From CAZYEI01 sp964646425 (GTDB taxonomy: Bacteria > Bacillota_I > Bacilli_A > RFN20 > JAISJY01): a stretch of DNA of 40,987 nt. Numbering within the stretch: position 1 is the first letter of the stretch; every line of letters starts with the position of its first letter. The stretch is taken from the NCBI GenBank assembly GCA_964646425.1, contig CAZYEI010000010.1:1-40987 (forward strand). Direction: 5' to 3'. Shown here piece by piece: positions 17,079 through 25,137 of the stretch. The position numbers and the translations under genes are program-made. The notes beneath the pieces were generated by a model. That model did not search any database. It saw only the letters and a program-made list of their open reading frames with translations, and was not told the DNA's origin.

Positions 17079-17435
17079 TTAGTTTGCTAAGGCTTTTTTT
17101 GCGATGTTAACTAATTCAACAAAAGCAGCATTATCATTAATTGCTAATTCTGACAACATTTTACGATTAATATTAACATTTGCAAGCTTTAATCCGTGCA
17201 TTAATTTACTATATGAAATATCATTTTGATGTGCTGCTGCATTTATTCTTGTAATCCATAATTTTCTAAAGTCACGCTTTTTTTGACGACGATCACGGTA
17301 TGCATAATTCCATGAACGCATAACTTGTTCTTTAGCAGTTCTATAAAGACGATGCTTAGAACCAAAGTATCCTTTAGCTAACTTTAAAACTTTATTGCGT
17401 CTATTTTTCTTGTTTCCACCTTTTACGCGTGCCAT
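17079..17435 (-). CDS. rplT: Large ribosomal subunit protein bL20
   Basis: Ribosomal protein bL20, 118 residues, full length. It binds 23S rRNA early in 50S assembly and in low-GC Gram-positives represses its own operon by binding the leader. The basic N-terminal arm (MARVKGGNKKNRRNKVLKLA) and the globular part (FRKLWITRINAAAHQN) are clear. GGAGGTAAC precedes the ATG. It is last in the infC-rpmI-rplT operon, 16 bases after rpmI. Confidence 0.99.
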   Translation of the reverse strand: MARVKGGNKKNRRNKVLKLAKGYFGSKHRLYRTAKEQVMRSWNYAYRDRRQKKRDFRKLWITRINAAAHQNDISYSKLMHGLKLANVNINRKMLSELAINDNAAFVELVNIAKKALAN

Positions 17436-17451
17436 AATTCGTTACCTCCTA

Positions 17452-17646
17452 TTAATCTTGAATTAGGTCTTTAATACGACCTAAATCAGTTGAATGTACA
17501 TATGTTGAATGTCTTAAATGTACTTTTTGTTTGTGAGTTTTTCCCCAAGCACGGTGTTGTCTACGAGCTTGTTTACGCTTTAAAGCTCCGCTTGCAGTTT
17601 TAGTAAAACGCTTAACAACAGCTTTTTTTGTTTTCATCTTTGGCAT
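17452..17646 (-). CDS. rpmI: Large ribosomal subunit protein bL35
   Basis: Ribosomal protein bL35, 64 residues, with the family start MPKMKTKKAVVKRFTKT and the basic RRQHRAWGK core. AGGAGG precedes the ATG. It lies 17 bases downstream of infC and 16 upstream of rplT, the conserved order. Confidence 0.99.
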   Translation of the reverse strand: MPKMKTKKAVVKRFTKTASGALKRKQARRQHRAWGKTHKQKVHLRHSTYVHSTDLGRIKDLIQD

Positions 17647-17663
17647 AATTTTTTCCTCCTATA

Positions 17664-18230
17664 TTACTTTGATGCTGGCTTTGGAGCTAGATTACAAATC
17701 AATAATCTACCATCCATTGTAGGCTTCTTTTCTACAATTGCGAATTCAGAACACATTTGTAAAAATTCATTCAATGTTTCCTCACCAATTTCAATGTGAG
17801 ACATTTGACGGCCTCTATACTTTACAGTCACTTTTATTTTATTTCCATCTTTAACCCATTTTGCAACCGCACGAGCTTTAGTTTCTAAATCATGAGTATC
17901 TGTTTGAGGAGTAAGTCTAACTTCCTTAACTTCAATTACTTTTTGATTTTTCTTCATTTCACGAGCTTTCTTTTGTTGTTCAAAACGATGTTTACCATAA
18001 TTAAGTATTTTACATACTGGTGGTTTAGCAGCTGGAGCCACACATAATAAATCTAAATTTGCATCTTGAGCAAGACGAAGTGCTTCATTACGAGTTTTAA
18101 CTCCTAGTTGATTTCCATCTTGAGAAATCACAAGAACTTCAGGGAAACGAATTTTTTCATTTACTAAATCTTCATTAACTTTCTTTTGTTGTGATTGCTC
18201 TGGGTGAGCAAAGTTGTTATTCGTATTAAT
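17664..18230 (-). CDS. infC: Translation initiation factor IF-3, probable AUU start
   Basis: IF-3 prevents premature subunit joining and checks the start codon on the 30S subunit. With the start chosen here it is 188 residues: N domain (VNEKIRFPEVLVISQDG), linker and C domain (VKEVRLTPQTDTHDLETK, VTVKYRGRQMSHIEIG). I place the start at ATT (18228-18230): AGGAGG at 18239-18244 is exactly 8 bases before it, and there is no ATG at the N terminus. An in-frame GTG at 18239 overlaps the AGGAGG and cannot use it. IF-3 genes are known to use AUU starts for autoregulation, since IF-3 discriminates against such codons. Confidence 0.95.
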   Translation of the reverse strand: MNTNNNFAHPEQSQQKKVNEDLVNEKIRFPEVLVISQDGNQLGVKTRNEALRLAQDANLDLLCVAPAAKPPVCKILNYGKHRFEQQKKAREMKKNQKVIEVKEVRLTPQTDTHDLETKARAVAKWVKDGNKIKVTVKYRGRQMSHIEIGEETLNEFLQMCSEFAIVEKKPTMDGRLLICNLAPKPASK

Positions 18231-18244
18231 AACAAACACCTCCT

Positions 18245-18376
18245 AATAAAATAAAAAATGACAAAGTAATTGCACCCTGTCATTGTTACTAGTAAATTCT
18301 GTAATGTGACATTGACCTATTTCCTTAGGAAATCAGGTGAGAAGGGGTGCTTCTACTTTCCACAATATTCATTGCT
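18245..18376 (-). promoter_or_regulatory. L20-type autoregulatory leader of infC-rpmI-rplT
   Basis: The leader matches the Firmicute L20 leader layout. GCACCC (minus strand, 18345-18350) can pair over distance with GGGTGC (18272-18277). A local hairpin occupies 18315-18338. A terminator-like stem with arms 18278-18284 and 18257-18263 is followed by a U run. In B. subtilis L20 binding to such a leader promotes premature termination, so excess L20 should reduce all three genes. Confidence 0.85.
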
Positions 18377-18381
18377 TAAAT

Positions 18382-18410
18382 ATATTATCACTAATTTATA
18401 ATTTTGTCAA
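18382..18410 (-). promoter_or_regulatory. Sigma-A promoter of infC operon
   Basis: Perfect TTGACA (18405-18410), 17-base spacer, TAATAT (18382-18387), directly upstream of the L20 leader. Confidence 0.9.
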
Positions 18411-18545
18411 ACGAAAAATAAAATTTATGTTAATTATTTTCCAATATTTAAAAATATTTCTTATAAAAATGGACAAAGCAATAATTAAATATTAAGCTTA
18501 GCTATTTTTTTATAAATTATGTTAAATAAAAATCAAAATCCAAAT
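18411..18545. other. AT-rich spacer without a recognised gene
   Basis: Very AT-rich sequence between the infC promoter and the thrS terminator. I see no credible open frame with a ribosome site, no RNA gene and no repeat. Confidence 0.6.
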
Positions 18546-18582
18546 AAAAATGTTTGCATTCAAATTAAACACAAACATTTTT
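18546..18582 (-). terminator. Terminator of thrS
   Basis: An 11-bp stem (arms 18546-18556 and 18572-18582) with a 15-base loop, 14 bases past the thrS stop. The base of the stem is five A-T pairs, whose 3' arm supplies most of the U tract. Confidence 0.7.
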
Positions 18583-18595
18583 ACATATTAGACAA

Positions 18596-20494
18596 TTACA
18601 TTTTTCCTTTAGATTTAATATCTTCTTTAACTAAATTAATAAATTCATTTAATGATACATTGATTTCTTCTCTAGATCCAAATCTACGATATGTAACACT
18701 ATTATTTTCAACTTCTTTATCACCAATAACTAAAGTATATGGGACTTTCTTAAGTTGTGATTCTCTTAATCTATATGATAATTTTTCTTCTCTTGCATCT
18801 ACTTTAGCCCTGAATCCTTCATTAAAGAATTCTCTATTTAATTTTTCACAATATGTTCCATGAACTTCTGGAGAAACAGGTAAAACATTAATTTGCGTTG
18901 GTGCTAACCACGCAGGGAAAGCTCCAGCATAATGTTCAATTAAAATTCCCATCATTCTTTCAAGTGAACCATAAACAACACGATGAATCATAATAGGACG
19001 TTTCTTTTCTCCGTTTTCATCAACATATGTAATATCAAATCTTTGAGGTAATTGACTATCCAATTGAATAGTTCCACATTGCCATGTTCTACCTAAGCAA
19101 TCATTAACGTGTAGATCGATTTTAGGGCCATAGAATGCTCCATCGCCTGGATTAATAATATATTCAAGTCCCGCTTCATCCAAAGCATCTTTCAACCACT
19201 TTTCAGCAACTTCCCATTCTTCAATTGTACCAATATGATCTTCAGGCATTGTAGATAATTCAGCATGATAAGTAAAGCCAAATGTCTTATAAACTTCATC
19301 AATCATTTTTAAAACATTTAGAATTTCATTTTTAACTTGTGAAGGTAACATAAAGATATGTGCATCATCTTGAGTGAAAGAACGAACACGGAACAAACCA
19401 GTTAATGCACCACTTGCCTCATGGCGATGTACTTTACCTAATTCTCCTACTCTTAATGGAAATTCTTTATATGAATGCAAGTTATAACGATAATAAATTA
19501 AACTGCCTGGACAATTCATTGGTTTAATAGCATTTTCATTTTCATCAATCATTACAGTATACATATTTTCACGATAATGATCCCAGTGTCCTGAAGTTTG
19601 CCATAATTTTTTATCTAAAATTAAAGGTGTTTCAATTTCAACATAGCCTTCTCTTCTATGAATTTGTCGCCAGTAATTGATTAATTCAGTTCTAATAATC
19701 ATTCCATTTGGTAAGAACAAAGGAAATCCTCTTCCTTCTTCTGGTACAAAGAATAATTCTAATTCCTTACCTAGTTTACGGTGATCACGCTTTTTAGCTT
19801 CTTCAAGCATATGCAAATGATTATCTAATTGTTCTTTAGTAGCAAAGCAAACTCCATAAATTCTTTGCAATTGCTTGTTTTTTGAGTCTCCTCTCCAATA
19901 GGCACCAGCAACGGATAAAAGTTTAAAATTCTTTAATTTTGCTGCACAATCAACATGTGGTCCCAAACATAAGTCTAAATAATCACCTGTTGTGTAAGCA
20001 GAAATATTGCCATCTAAATTTTCAACAATTTCTAATTTATATGGATCATTTTGAAACATTTCTAATGCAGCTTTTTTTGAAATTTCTTGACGTATAAATT
20101 TAGGATTTCCGGCAACAATTTTAGTCATTTCTTTTTCAATCTTTTTTAAATCTTCTTCTGTAATAGATTCTTCTAAATCAATATCATAATAAAAACCTTC
20201 TTTAATTGCAGGTCCAATCGCAAATAAAGCCTTTGGATATAATCTATGAATAGCAGCAGCCATTAAATGTGCACATGAATGATTTAAAATATGAAAATAA
20301 TCATCATCGCCATCCAAAATAAACTCAACATTTACTTTCTTATTTACTTTATAAGATAAATCAACACAAACTCCATCAACACGTGCTGCAATAGCATTTT
20401 TCAATGAAGATGAAATTTTTTTAGCAAGCTCTAAAAGAGAAATACCTTCTTCAACTTCTAACACTTTTCCATCTTTTAAAACAACTTCGACCAT
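18596..20494 (-). CDS. thrS: Threonine--tRNA ligase
   Basis: Charges tRNA-Thr and edits mischarged Ser-tRNA. It has 632 residues with the full four-domain layout: TGS domain (about 1-60), editing domain with HSCAHLMAAAIHRLYP, the class II core with zinc ligand Cys in KPMNCPGS, motif 2 FRVRSFTQDDAHIF, motif 3 YGSLERMMGILIEHYAG, and the C-terminal anticodon-binding domain (INVLPVSPEVH). ATG 20494 has AAAGGAGG 9 bases before it. The reading frame extends upstream to 20560 only by passing through the T-box terminator, so that extension is not coding. Expression is under a T-box leader. Confidence 0.98.
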   Translation of the reverse strand: MVEVVLKDGKVLEVEEGISLLELAKKISSSLKNAIAARVDGVCVDLSYKVNKKVNVEFILDGDDDYFHILNHSCAHLMAAAIHRLYPKALFAIGPAIKEGFYYDIDLEESITEEDLKKIEKEMTKIVAGNPKFIRQEISKKAALEMFQNDPYKLEIVENLDGNISAYTTGDYLDLCLGPHVDCAAKLKNFKLLSVAGAYWRGDSKNKQLQRIYGVCFATKEQLDNHLHMLEEAKKRDHRKLGKELELFFVPEEGRGFPLFLPNGMIIRTELINYWRQIHRREGYVEIETPLILDKKLWQTSGHWDHYRENMYTVMIDENENAIKPMNCPGSLIYYRYNLHSYKEFPLRVGELGKVHRHEASGALTGLFRVRSFTQDDAHIFMLPSQVKNEILNVLKMIDEVYKTFGFTYHAELSTMPEDHIGTIEEWEVAEKWLKDALDEAGLEYIINPGDGAFYGPKIDLHVNDCLGRTWQCGTIQLDSQLPQRFDITYVDENGEKKRPIMIHRVVYGSLERMMGILIEHYAGAFPAWLAPTQINVLPVSPEVHGTYCEKLNREFFNEGFRAKVDAREEKLSYRLRESQLKKVPYTLVIGDKEVENNSVTYRRFGSREEINVSLNEFINLVKEDIKSKGKM

Positions 20495-20514
20495 AATAAC
20501 AAATCCTCCTTTAA

Positions 20515-20729
20515 TAAAAAAAACGCCCTTTAAACAAGGACGAATTAAACGTGGTACCACCTATTTTTATTTAGATATAATCTAAACCTCTAAATCTTTA
20601 ACGCAGACATACGTTATTGCATTTAACAATACTGCTCCAAAGTAGTAATTTAAGATTTCCAAGAAAAACTTTCAGCAACCGTTTTCTTTCTAAACTCTTT
20701 CATCTTAAATCGTGTCTTTTTCATCGCTT
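20515..20729 (-). promoter_or_regulatory. T-box leader of thrS
   Basis: The T-box motif AGGTGGTACCACG lies at 20550-20562, followed by a terminator stem (arms 20524-20530 and 20536-20542, one G-U pair) and a U run at 20515-20523. Stem I can be closed by GATTTAAGAT with ATCTTAAAT. I could not place a Thr specifier with confidence; ACU triplets occur just 3' of that arm. The gene it controls makes Thr the expected specificity. Confidence 0.9.
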
Positions 20730-20735
20730 AATTAT

Positions 20736-20763
20736 ATTATAAACATTAACAATAAATTGTCAA
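20736..20763 (-). promoter_or_regulatory. Sigma-A promoter of thrS
   Basis: Perfect TTGACA (20758-20763), 16-base spacer, perfect TATAAT (20736-20741). The -35 box begins 2 bases after the stop of the DUF3737 gene, and no terminator separates them. Confidence 0.9.
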
Positions 20764-20765
20764 TT

Positions 20766-21620
20766 TTATTTTAAAAATATTTTATTATCAATAAAAATAT
20801 TTCCTTTTGCCTCTGCATCATCATAAATAATTTCTTTTACATTTGGAACATAAATATTACCTTTTAATGGATTTTTAATACTGTCAATTTCATTTAAAAT
20901 TGTAGCTTCAACTTCCGATTTTTCAAAAGATAAATCACAATCTATCATTTCACAATCAACCAACTTTAAATTTTTACAATAGCATAATGGTTGTGTTCCA
21001 ATAATTTTACAATTTATAAATGTCAAATTATTAGAATACCAAGCTAAATACTCTCCCTTAATAGTACTATTTTTTACCACAACATTTTCACAATGCCAAA
21101 AAGCATCCTTTGTATCAAAGTAACAAGAATCAAATGTACAATTTTTAATATATTGAAAAGAATATTTTCCTTTAAAATCAAGCTTAATAGCTTCAATAAA
21201 ATTTGATTTTAAAAAGACATATTCACTTAAAATTTTGCAATTCTCTATTTTTATTTTATTAGAAAACCAAGCAAATTCCTGAGAATAAATATCGCAGTTA
21301 GCTATTTTTATATTCGTACTTTCTCTAATCGCTTTTATTCCATAAAGAAAACAATCTTCAATAATAAGATTATTGCAATACCATAATGCCGCACGACATT
21401 TTTCAGTAAGTTCACAATTTTGCATTTTAACATTATTATCATGCCATAAAGGATATCGTAGTTCAAAATAACAATTACATAAAGTAATATTTTGACATTC
21501 TTTTAAAGGACTTTCGCCATCTAAAATCCCCATGAATTTACATGAATTAATTAAATAATTATTTATTCCATATAAAGATCTTTCTTCTTCAAATATTTTA
21601 TCTTTAAGTTCTAAAATCAT
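20766..21620 (-). CDS. DUF3737-family right-handed beta-helix protein
   Basis: A 284-residue protein of the DUF3737 family, whose function is unknown. The whole chain is a run of repeats of about 20-24 residues alternating hydrophobic beta strands with recurring AxWY/HC-N turns: LWHDNNVKMQNCEL, ALWYCNNLIIEDCF, FAWFSNKIKIENCK, AFWHCENVVVKNST, LAWYSNNLTFINCK, LCYCKNLKLVDCE. This is the signature of a parallel beta-helix. Cysteine is frequent (over a dozen), which suits a reducing cytoplasm; no signal peptide is seen. Its ATG overlaps the TAA of the HAD gene by one base (TAATG), so the two are translationally coupled. DUF3737 genes are usually found in anaerobic Firmicutes and gut bacteria. Confidence 0.85.
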   Translation of the reverse strand: MILELKDKIFEEERSLYGINNYLINSCKFMGILDGESPLKECQNITLCNCYFELRYPLWHDNNVKMQNCELTEKCRAALWYCNNLIIEDCFLYGIKAIRESTNIKIANCDIYSQEFAWFSNKIKIENCKILSEYVFLKSNFIEAIKLDFKGKYSFQYIKNCTFDSCYFDTKDAFWHCENVVVKNSTIKGEYLAWYSNNLTFINCKIIGTQPLCYCKNLKLVDCEMIDCDLSFEKSEVEATILNEIDSIKNPLKGNIYVPNVKEIIYDDAEAKGNIFIDNKIFLK

Positions 21621-22291
21621 TAAATCATCTCCAATTTTAATTTAACTAAATCAATGATTTCACATGTTTTGTGTAAAATATAATCAGCCTTATTATCTAA
21701 TAAAACTTTCTCGCTTCTAAATCCCCATGTTACTCCAACCGCAGTAATCTTACCATTATGAGCAGTTTGCATATCAATATCAGAATCCCCAAAATACAAG
21801 CATTCTTCTGTTTTAATATTTAGTTTTTCCAGTACAGAAATTAAATGAGAAATATCCGGTTTTCTTGGATATGCATCTATTTCGCCTAGTACAAAAGTAA
21901 ATGTATCTTTTTTAAAATGCAAATCAATAATTTTTTTAACCAAATTTTCTTCCTTATTTGAATACACACCTAAAATTATTTTATTTGATTTAAGAAAACT
22001 AACCACTTCATATAACCCTTGATATACCTTTGAATAAACACTATAGTGTTCATTATAATATAATTTAAAATCGTTATATACTTTATTTAGCAATTCATCA
22101 TTATTAATATTTTGTTTAATTAATGCATTTTTACAAAGCATTTTAATTCCGTTACCAACAAATTCATAATATTCATTTATATCATATTCCATGCAATTAT
22201 TATTCTTTAAAGAATAATTCATAGCAACACCTAGATCTTTTATTGTATTCAAAAGAGTTCCATCTAAATCAAAAATACAACATTTAAGCAT
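21620..22291 (-). CDS. HAD-superfamily hydrolase, phosphoglycolate phosphatase-like
   Basis: A Mg-dependent phosphatase of HAD subfamily IA, 223 residues. Motif I FDLDGTLLNT with the nucleophile Asp is at residues 7-16; motif II is VYSNKE (around 113, Ser); the motif III Lys lies in the YPRKPDISHL region; motif IV is YFGDSDIDMQTA. A helical cap lies between motifs I and II, as in Gph or PpaX. Candidate substrates are phosphoglycolate, pyrophosphate or a sugar phosphate; sequence does not decide. The neighbouring nfo supports phosphoglycolate released during repair of DNA ends, but this is inference. The ATG directly abuts the nfo stop. Confidence 0.88.
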   Translation of the reverse strand: MLKCCIFDLDGTLLNTIKDLGVAMNYSLKNNNCMEYDINEYYEFVGNGIKMLCKNALIKQNINNDELLNKVYNDFKLYYNEHYSVYSKVYQGLYEVVSFLKSNKIILGVYSNKEENLVKKIIDLHFKKDTFTFVLGEIDAYPRKPDISHLISVLEKLNIKTEECLYFGDSDIDMQTAHNGKITAVGVTWGFRSEKVLLDNKADYILHKTCEIIDLVKLKLEMI

Positions 22292-23185
22292 TTATTCATT
22301 TTCTCCTAATTCAATTTTTAAATTTGGATTAAAAGTTCTATTTTTTATCATTAAAATTTCTTGTTTATATGGTGGATTATCACAAATATATGGTGTTTCT
22401 AAAATTTTAGGAACATCTATAAGACGTGGATTTTCGATAATATTTAATAATGTGGCAAAACCAATATATCCATAACCGATATTTTCATGACGATCTTTAT
22501 GAGAACCTAAAATGTTTTTTGAATCATTAACATGAACAACTTTAACAAAAGATAAACCTATTTCTTTATCAATTTTATCTAAAATATCATCAAAATCAGT
22601 TAAATCATATCCAGAGTCATGTAAATGGCAGGTATCAAGACAAATACCAATCCTATCTTTTCTTTCAATATTTTTAATAAGCGAAATAATTTCATCAAGA
22701 TTTGCACCAACTTCACTACCTTTTCCAGACATAGTTTCTAACGCAATAATAACATTACTATTATCAGTAGCGAAAATCTCATTTAATCTATTGGCAATAA
22801 CCTTAATTCCAGCAGCACTACCAATTCCAACGTGTGCACCAGGATGTAACACTAATATCTTACAGCCAATTTCAGCAACTCTTAAAATTTCTTGTTTTAA
22901 AAAAGACACAGCAAGTTCAGCAGTATATACATTTTTAGTATTTGCAAGATTTATAATATAAGGAGCATGAACAACAACATTGTCAATATTAATGTTATTG
23001 CTTGACATCAAATTTTTGGCTTCCTCTAAGCGAAACTCACTAATCGGTTTTCTAATTGTATTTTGAGGTGCTCCAGTATAAAACATAAATGTATTAGCAC
23101 CTTCGGCAATCGCCTCTTCAACTGCCCCAAGTAACATTTTAGGAGCCTTTACATTAATATGAGAGCCAATTAATAGCCTAGACAT
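22292..23185 (-). CDS. nfo: Endonuclease IV (AP endonuclease)
   Basis: A zinc-dependent apurinic/apyrimidinic endonuclease of base excision repair, 297 residues. Metal-ligand motifs of the family are present: LVLHPGAHVG, IALETMSGKG, ICLDTCHLHDSGYD and VVHVNDSKNILGSHKDRHENIGYGYIG. I choose ATG 23185 because GGTG sits 6 bases before it and the protein then begins MSRLLIGSHI as in the family; upstream in-frame codons belong to the helicase tail. It overlaps the helicase stop by 8 bases. The helicase-nfo order matches cshB-nfo in B. subtilis. Confidence 0.96.
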   Translation of the reverse strand: MSRLLIGSHINVKAPKMLLGAVEEAIAEGANTFMFYTGAPQNTIRKPISEFRLEEAKNLMSSNNINIDNVVVHAPYIINLANTKNVYTAELAVSFLKQEILRVAEIGCKILVLHPGAHVGIGSAAGIKVIANRLNEIFATDNSNVIIALETMSGKGSEVGANLDEIISLIKNIERKDRIGICLDTCHLHDSGYDLTDFDDILDKIDKEIGLSFVKVVHVNDSKNILGSHKDRHENIGYGYIGFATLLNIIENPRLIDVPKILETPYICDNPPYKQEILMIKNRTFNPNLKIELGENE

Positions 23186-24557
23186 ATTCATCACCATATT
23201 TTTCTTTTTTAGTTTTTTCAATTGCTCGTTTTTTTATTTGATCCTTAATATTCTTTTTTATCATTTCACGACGATGTTTTTGTTTTGTTTTTGCTATTTC
23301 TTCTTTTACTTTTTTCTTATATCCAGGCTTAACTTTTTTATTTTTATTTTTAACCACAATTGAACGAATTTGATTATTTAAATCTTCTGAATATTCTTTT
23401 TTCTTTTTAGGACGCACTAAAGGTTGCAATTCTTTCCATTCGCCATTTTTATACTCAACTGAAGTAAAATTCACTTTGCTATCCATAATTTTATATAATA
23501 TTTGAACATCATCTTTATTATAAATAGTATAACAAATACCATGTGCACCATTTCTGCCACTTCTACCAGCACGATGGAAAAAGAATTCAATTTCTTTTGG
23601 CAAATCAATATTAATCACATGGCTAACACCTTCTATATCAATACCACGTGCAGCAATATCACTAGCAACAATATAAGCAAATTCATTATTATAAATCTTC
23701 TTCATCATATTACGACGAATATTTGGTTCTAAATCTCCATGAATTACCCCGACATTGTATTTATTTTCTTTTAAAAATTTATAAATTTCATTTACCATGG
23801 TTTTAGTTGAGCAAAATATCAAACATAAATAAGGTTGAATTCCACTTAAAACGTTTAATAATACTTCCTTTTTATCATGATGTCTTGCAGGAACTAAATA
23901 ATAATCAATCGTTTCAGGCGTAACTTCTTTTTTGGTAATCTCTAGAAGTAACGGAGAATGCATATATTTTTGCAAGAAAATTTTTAAATTTTGAGGCAAA
24001 GTAGCACTAAAAACTAACATTTGCAAATGATTAGGCATTTTTGCAGCGATTAATGAAACATCATCCAAAAATCCAGTTTCCATTATCATATCAGCTTCAT
24101 CAAGTACTAAAATTTTAGCACTCATCATATTAAATTCGGCATTATCAAGCCCGATATCTTTAATTCTTCCAGGGGTTCCTATAACAATATGAGGTATTCT
24201 ACTCACTTTTTGAATCATTCTTGAACGATCTAAACCACCTGTAATTAATCTTAATCTTAAATTTTCTTCATTCTTAGAAAACTCAATAAGATTATTGTAT
24301 ATTTGTGTAGCTAATTCTCGTGTAGGAGTCATAATTACAGCTTGCACAGCATTTATTGAGACATCAATACTTTGAAGTATTGGTAATATATAAGCATGTG
24401 TTTTACCACTGCCTGTTGGAGATTTTCCAATTATATCTTTTCCTTCTAATGCTAAAGGCAAAACTTTTTCTTGAATTGGAGTTGGAGTAGTAAAATGCAA
24501 TTTTTCTAATGTTTGGTAAATAAATGGCTTAAATCCATATTTTTTAAAATCTAACAT
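23178..24557 (-). CDS. cshB: DEAD-box ATP-dependent RNA helicase (CshB-like)
   Basis: An RNA-remodelling helicase, 459 residues. Q motif FTTPTPIQEKVLP, motif I SPTGSGKT, Ia PTRELATQ, Ib TPGR, II DEAD, III SAT, IV region LIFCSTKT, V DIAARGID and VI HRAGRSGR are all present. The C-terminal 90 residues are very Lys/Arg-rich and likely bind RNA. The start is ATG 24557 with GGGTG 7 bases before; ATG 24569 lacks a site. The symbol rests on synteny with nfo, yqfQ and ispH as in B. subtilis, where the helicase is CshB. It heads the helicase-nfo-HAD-DUF3737 operon. Confidence 0.95.
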   Translation of the reverse strand: MLDFKKYGFKPFIYQTLEKLHFTTPTPIQEKVLPLALEGKDIIGKSPTGSGKTHAYILPILQSIDVSINAVQAVIMTPTRELATQIYNNLIEFSKNEENLRLRLITGGLDRSRMIQKVSRIPHIVIGTPGRIKDIGLDNAEFNMMSAKILVLDEADMIMETGFLDDVSLIAAKMPNHLQMLVFSATLPQNLKIFLQKYMHSPLLLEITKKEVTPETIDYYLVPARHHDKKEVLLNVLSGIQPYLCLIFCSTKTMVNEIYKFLKENKYNVGVIHGDLEPNIRRNMMKKIYNNEFAYIVASDIAARGIDIEGVSHVINIDLPKEIEFFFHRAGRSGRNGAHGICYTIYNKDDVQILYKIMDSKVNFTSVEYKNGEWKELQPLVRPKKKKEYSEDLNNQIRSIVVKNKNKKVKPGYKKKVKEEIAKTKQKHRREMIKKNIKDQIKKRAIEKTKKEKYGDEYV

Positions 24558-24572
24558 AAAATCACCCATAAT

Positions 24573-24578
24573 ATTATA
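24573..24578 (-). promoter_or_regulatory. -10 box of the helicase operon
   Basis: A perfect TATAAT 16-21 bases before the helicase ATG. The -35 region at 17 bases (TATTAA) is weak, and the predicted leader is only about ten bases long. Confidence 0.5.
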
Positions 24579-24615
24579 ACACTACTCAATAAAAATTAAT
24601 AGATAAATAAATCGC

Positions 24616-24642
24616 ACAATTATCTAAAATATACATATATTA
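24616..24642 (+). promoter_or_regulatory. Possible mother-cell sigma promoter upstream of the yqfQ-like gene
   Basis: CATATATTA (24634-24642) fits the CATAnnnTA -10 pattern of sigma-K, with AC at 24616-24617, 16 bases before it, fitting the -35. A sigma-E reading also works for the -10 only. In such AT-rich DNA this may be chance. No sigma-A promoter with both boxes is apparent. Confidence 0.22.
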
Positions 24643-24660
24643 CTATGAGGTGTTATATCT

Positions 24661-25104
24661 ATGTATCCATATTCACAAACATTTATTCCTAGAGGAATAT
24701 CATCAATGCCAGCAACAAACTTTCTAAATCAAGGTATCACTAATGTTGCAACTAAAACCATCCCATTTTCCACCCCTAAAGCTGTTGCCGGTACTGCTGC
24801 AAAAGCCACAAAATCTCTTTCATTTAGTTCAATAATAAATGGTGCTCAAAAAGGAATAAACACATTAAATCAAATAATTCCACTATATAATCAAGTAAAA
24901 CCATTAGTACAAAATGGAAAACAAATGCTTAATATTTTTAAAAATGTTAAAAAAACAAATTTCGAACCAGAAGGAGTTGAAGAAAAAGAAGATAGTACTG
25001 CAGAGGTAAATGAAAATAGTATAGTTAAAGAAATTAAAAAAACAAATTATGAAAAATCGGTTATTTTCAATCAAACAAAGCCAAGTAAGCCTTTTTTTGT
25101 TTAA
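24661..25104 (+). CDS. yqfQ: YqfQ-like (VrrA family) protein
   Basis: A 147-residue protein recognised mainly by position and pattern. It begins MYPYSQTFIPRGISSMP, a Pro/Gly/Tyr-rich N terminus, followed by a Thr/Ala-rich region, then NQIIPLYNQVKPLVQNGKQM (about 80-100), which resembles the conserved central helix of YqfQ/VrrA proteins. The C-terminal part is charged and looks disordered. No membrane segment. In B. subtilis yqfQ lies between ispH and the cshB-nfo pair; here it lies between ispH and the helicase, though the helicase and nfo are on the opposite strand. GAGGTG precedes the ATG by 8 bases. Function unknown. Confidence 0.68.
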   Translation: MYPYSQTFIPRGISSMPATNFLNQGITNVATKTIPFSTPKAVAGTAAKATKSLSFSSIINGAQKGINTLNQIIPLYNQVKPLVQNGKQMLNIFKNVKKTNFEPEGVEEKEDSTAEVNENSIVKEIKKTNYEKSVIFNQTKPSKPFFV

Positions 25105-25137
25105 ACAAATAGTGTAAAATAAATTTGGTGATAATAA

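Noticed and set aside
20495..20560. N-terminal extension of thrS
   Set aside because: It would be encoded by the T-box terminator hairpin and U tract, and the ATG at 20494 has AAAGGAGG before it.
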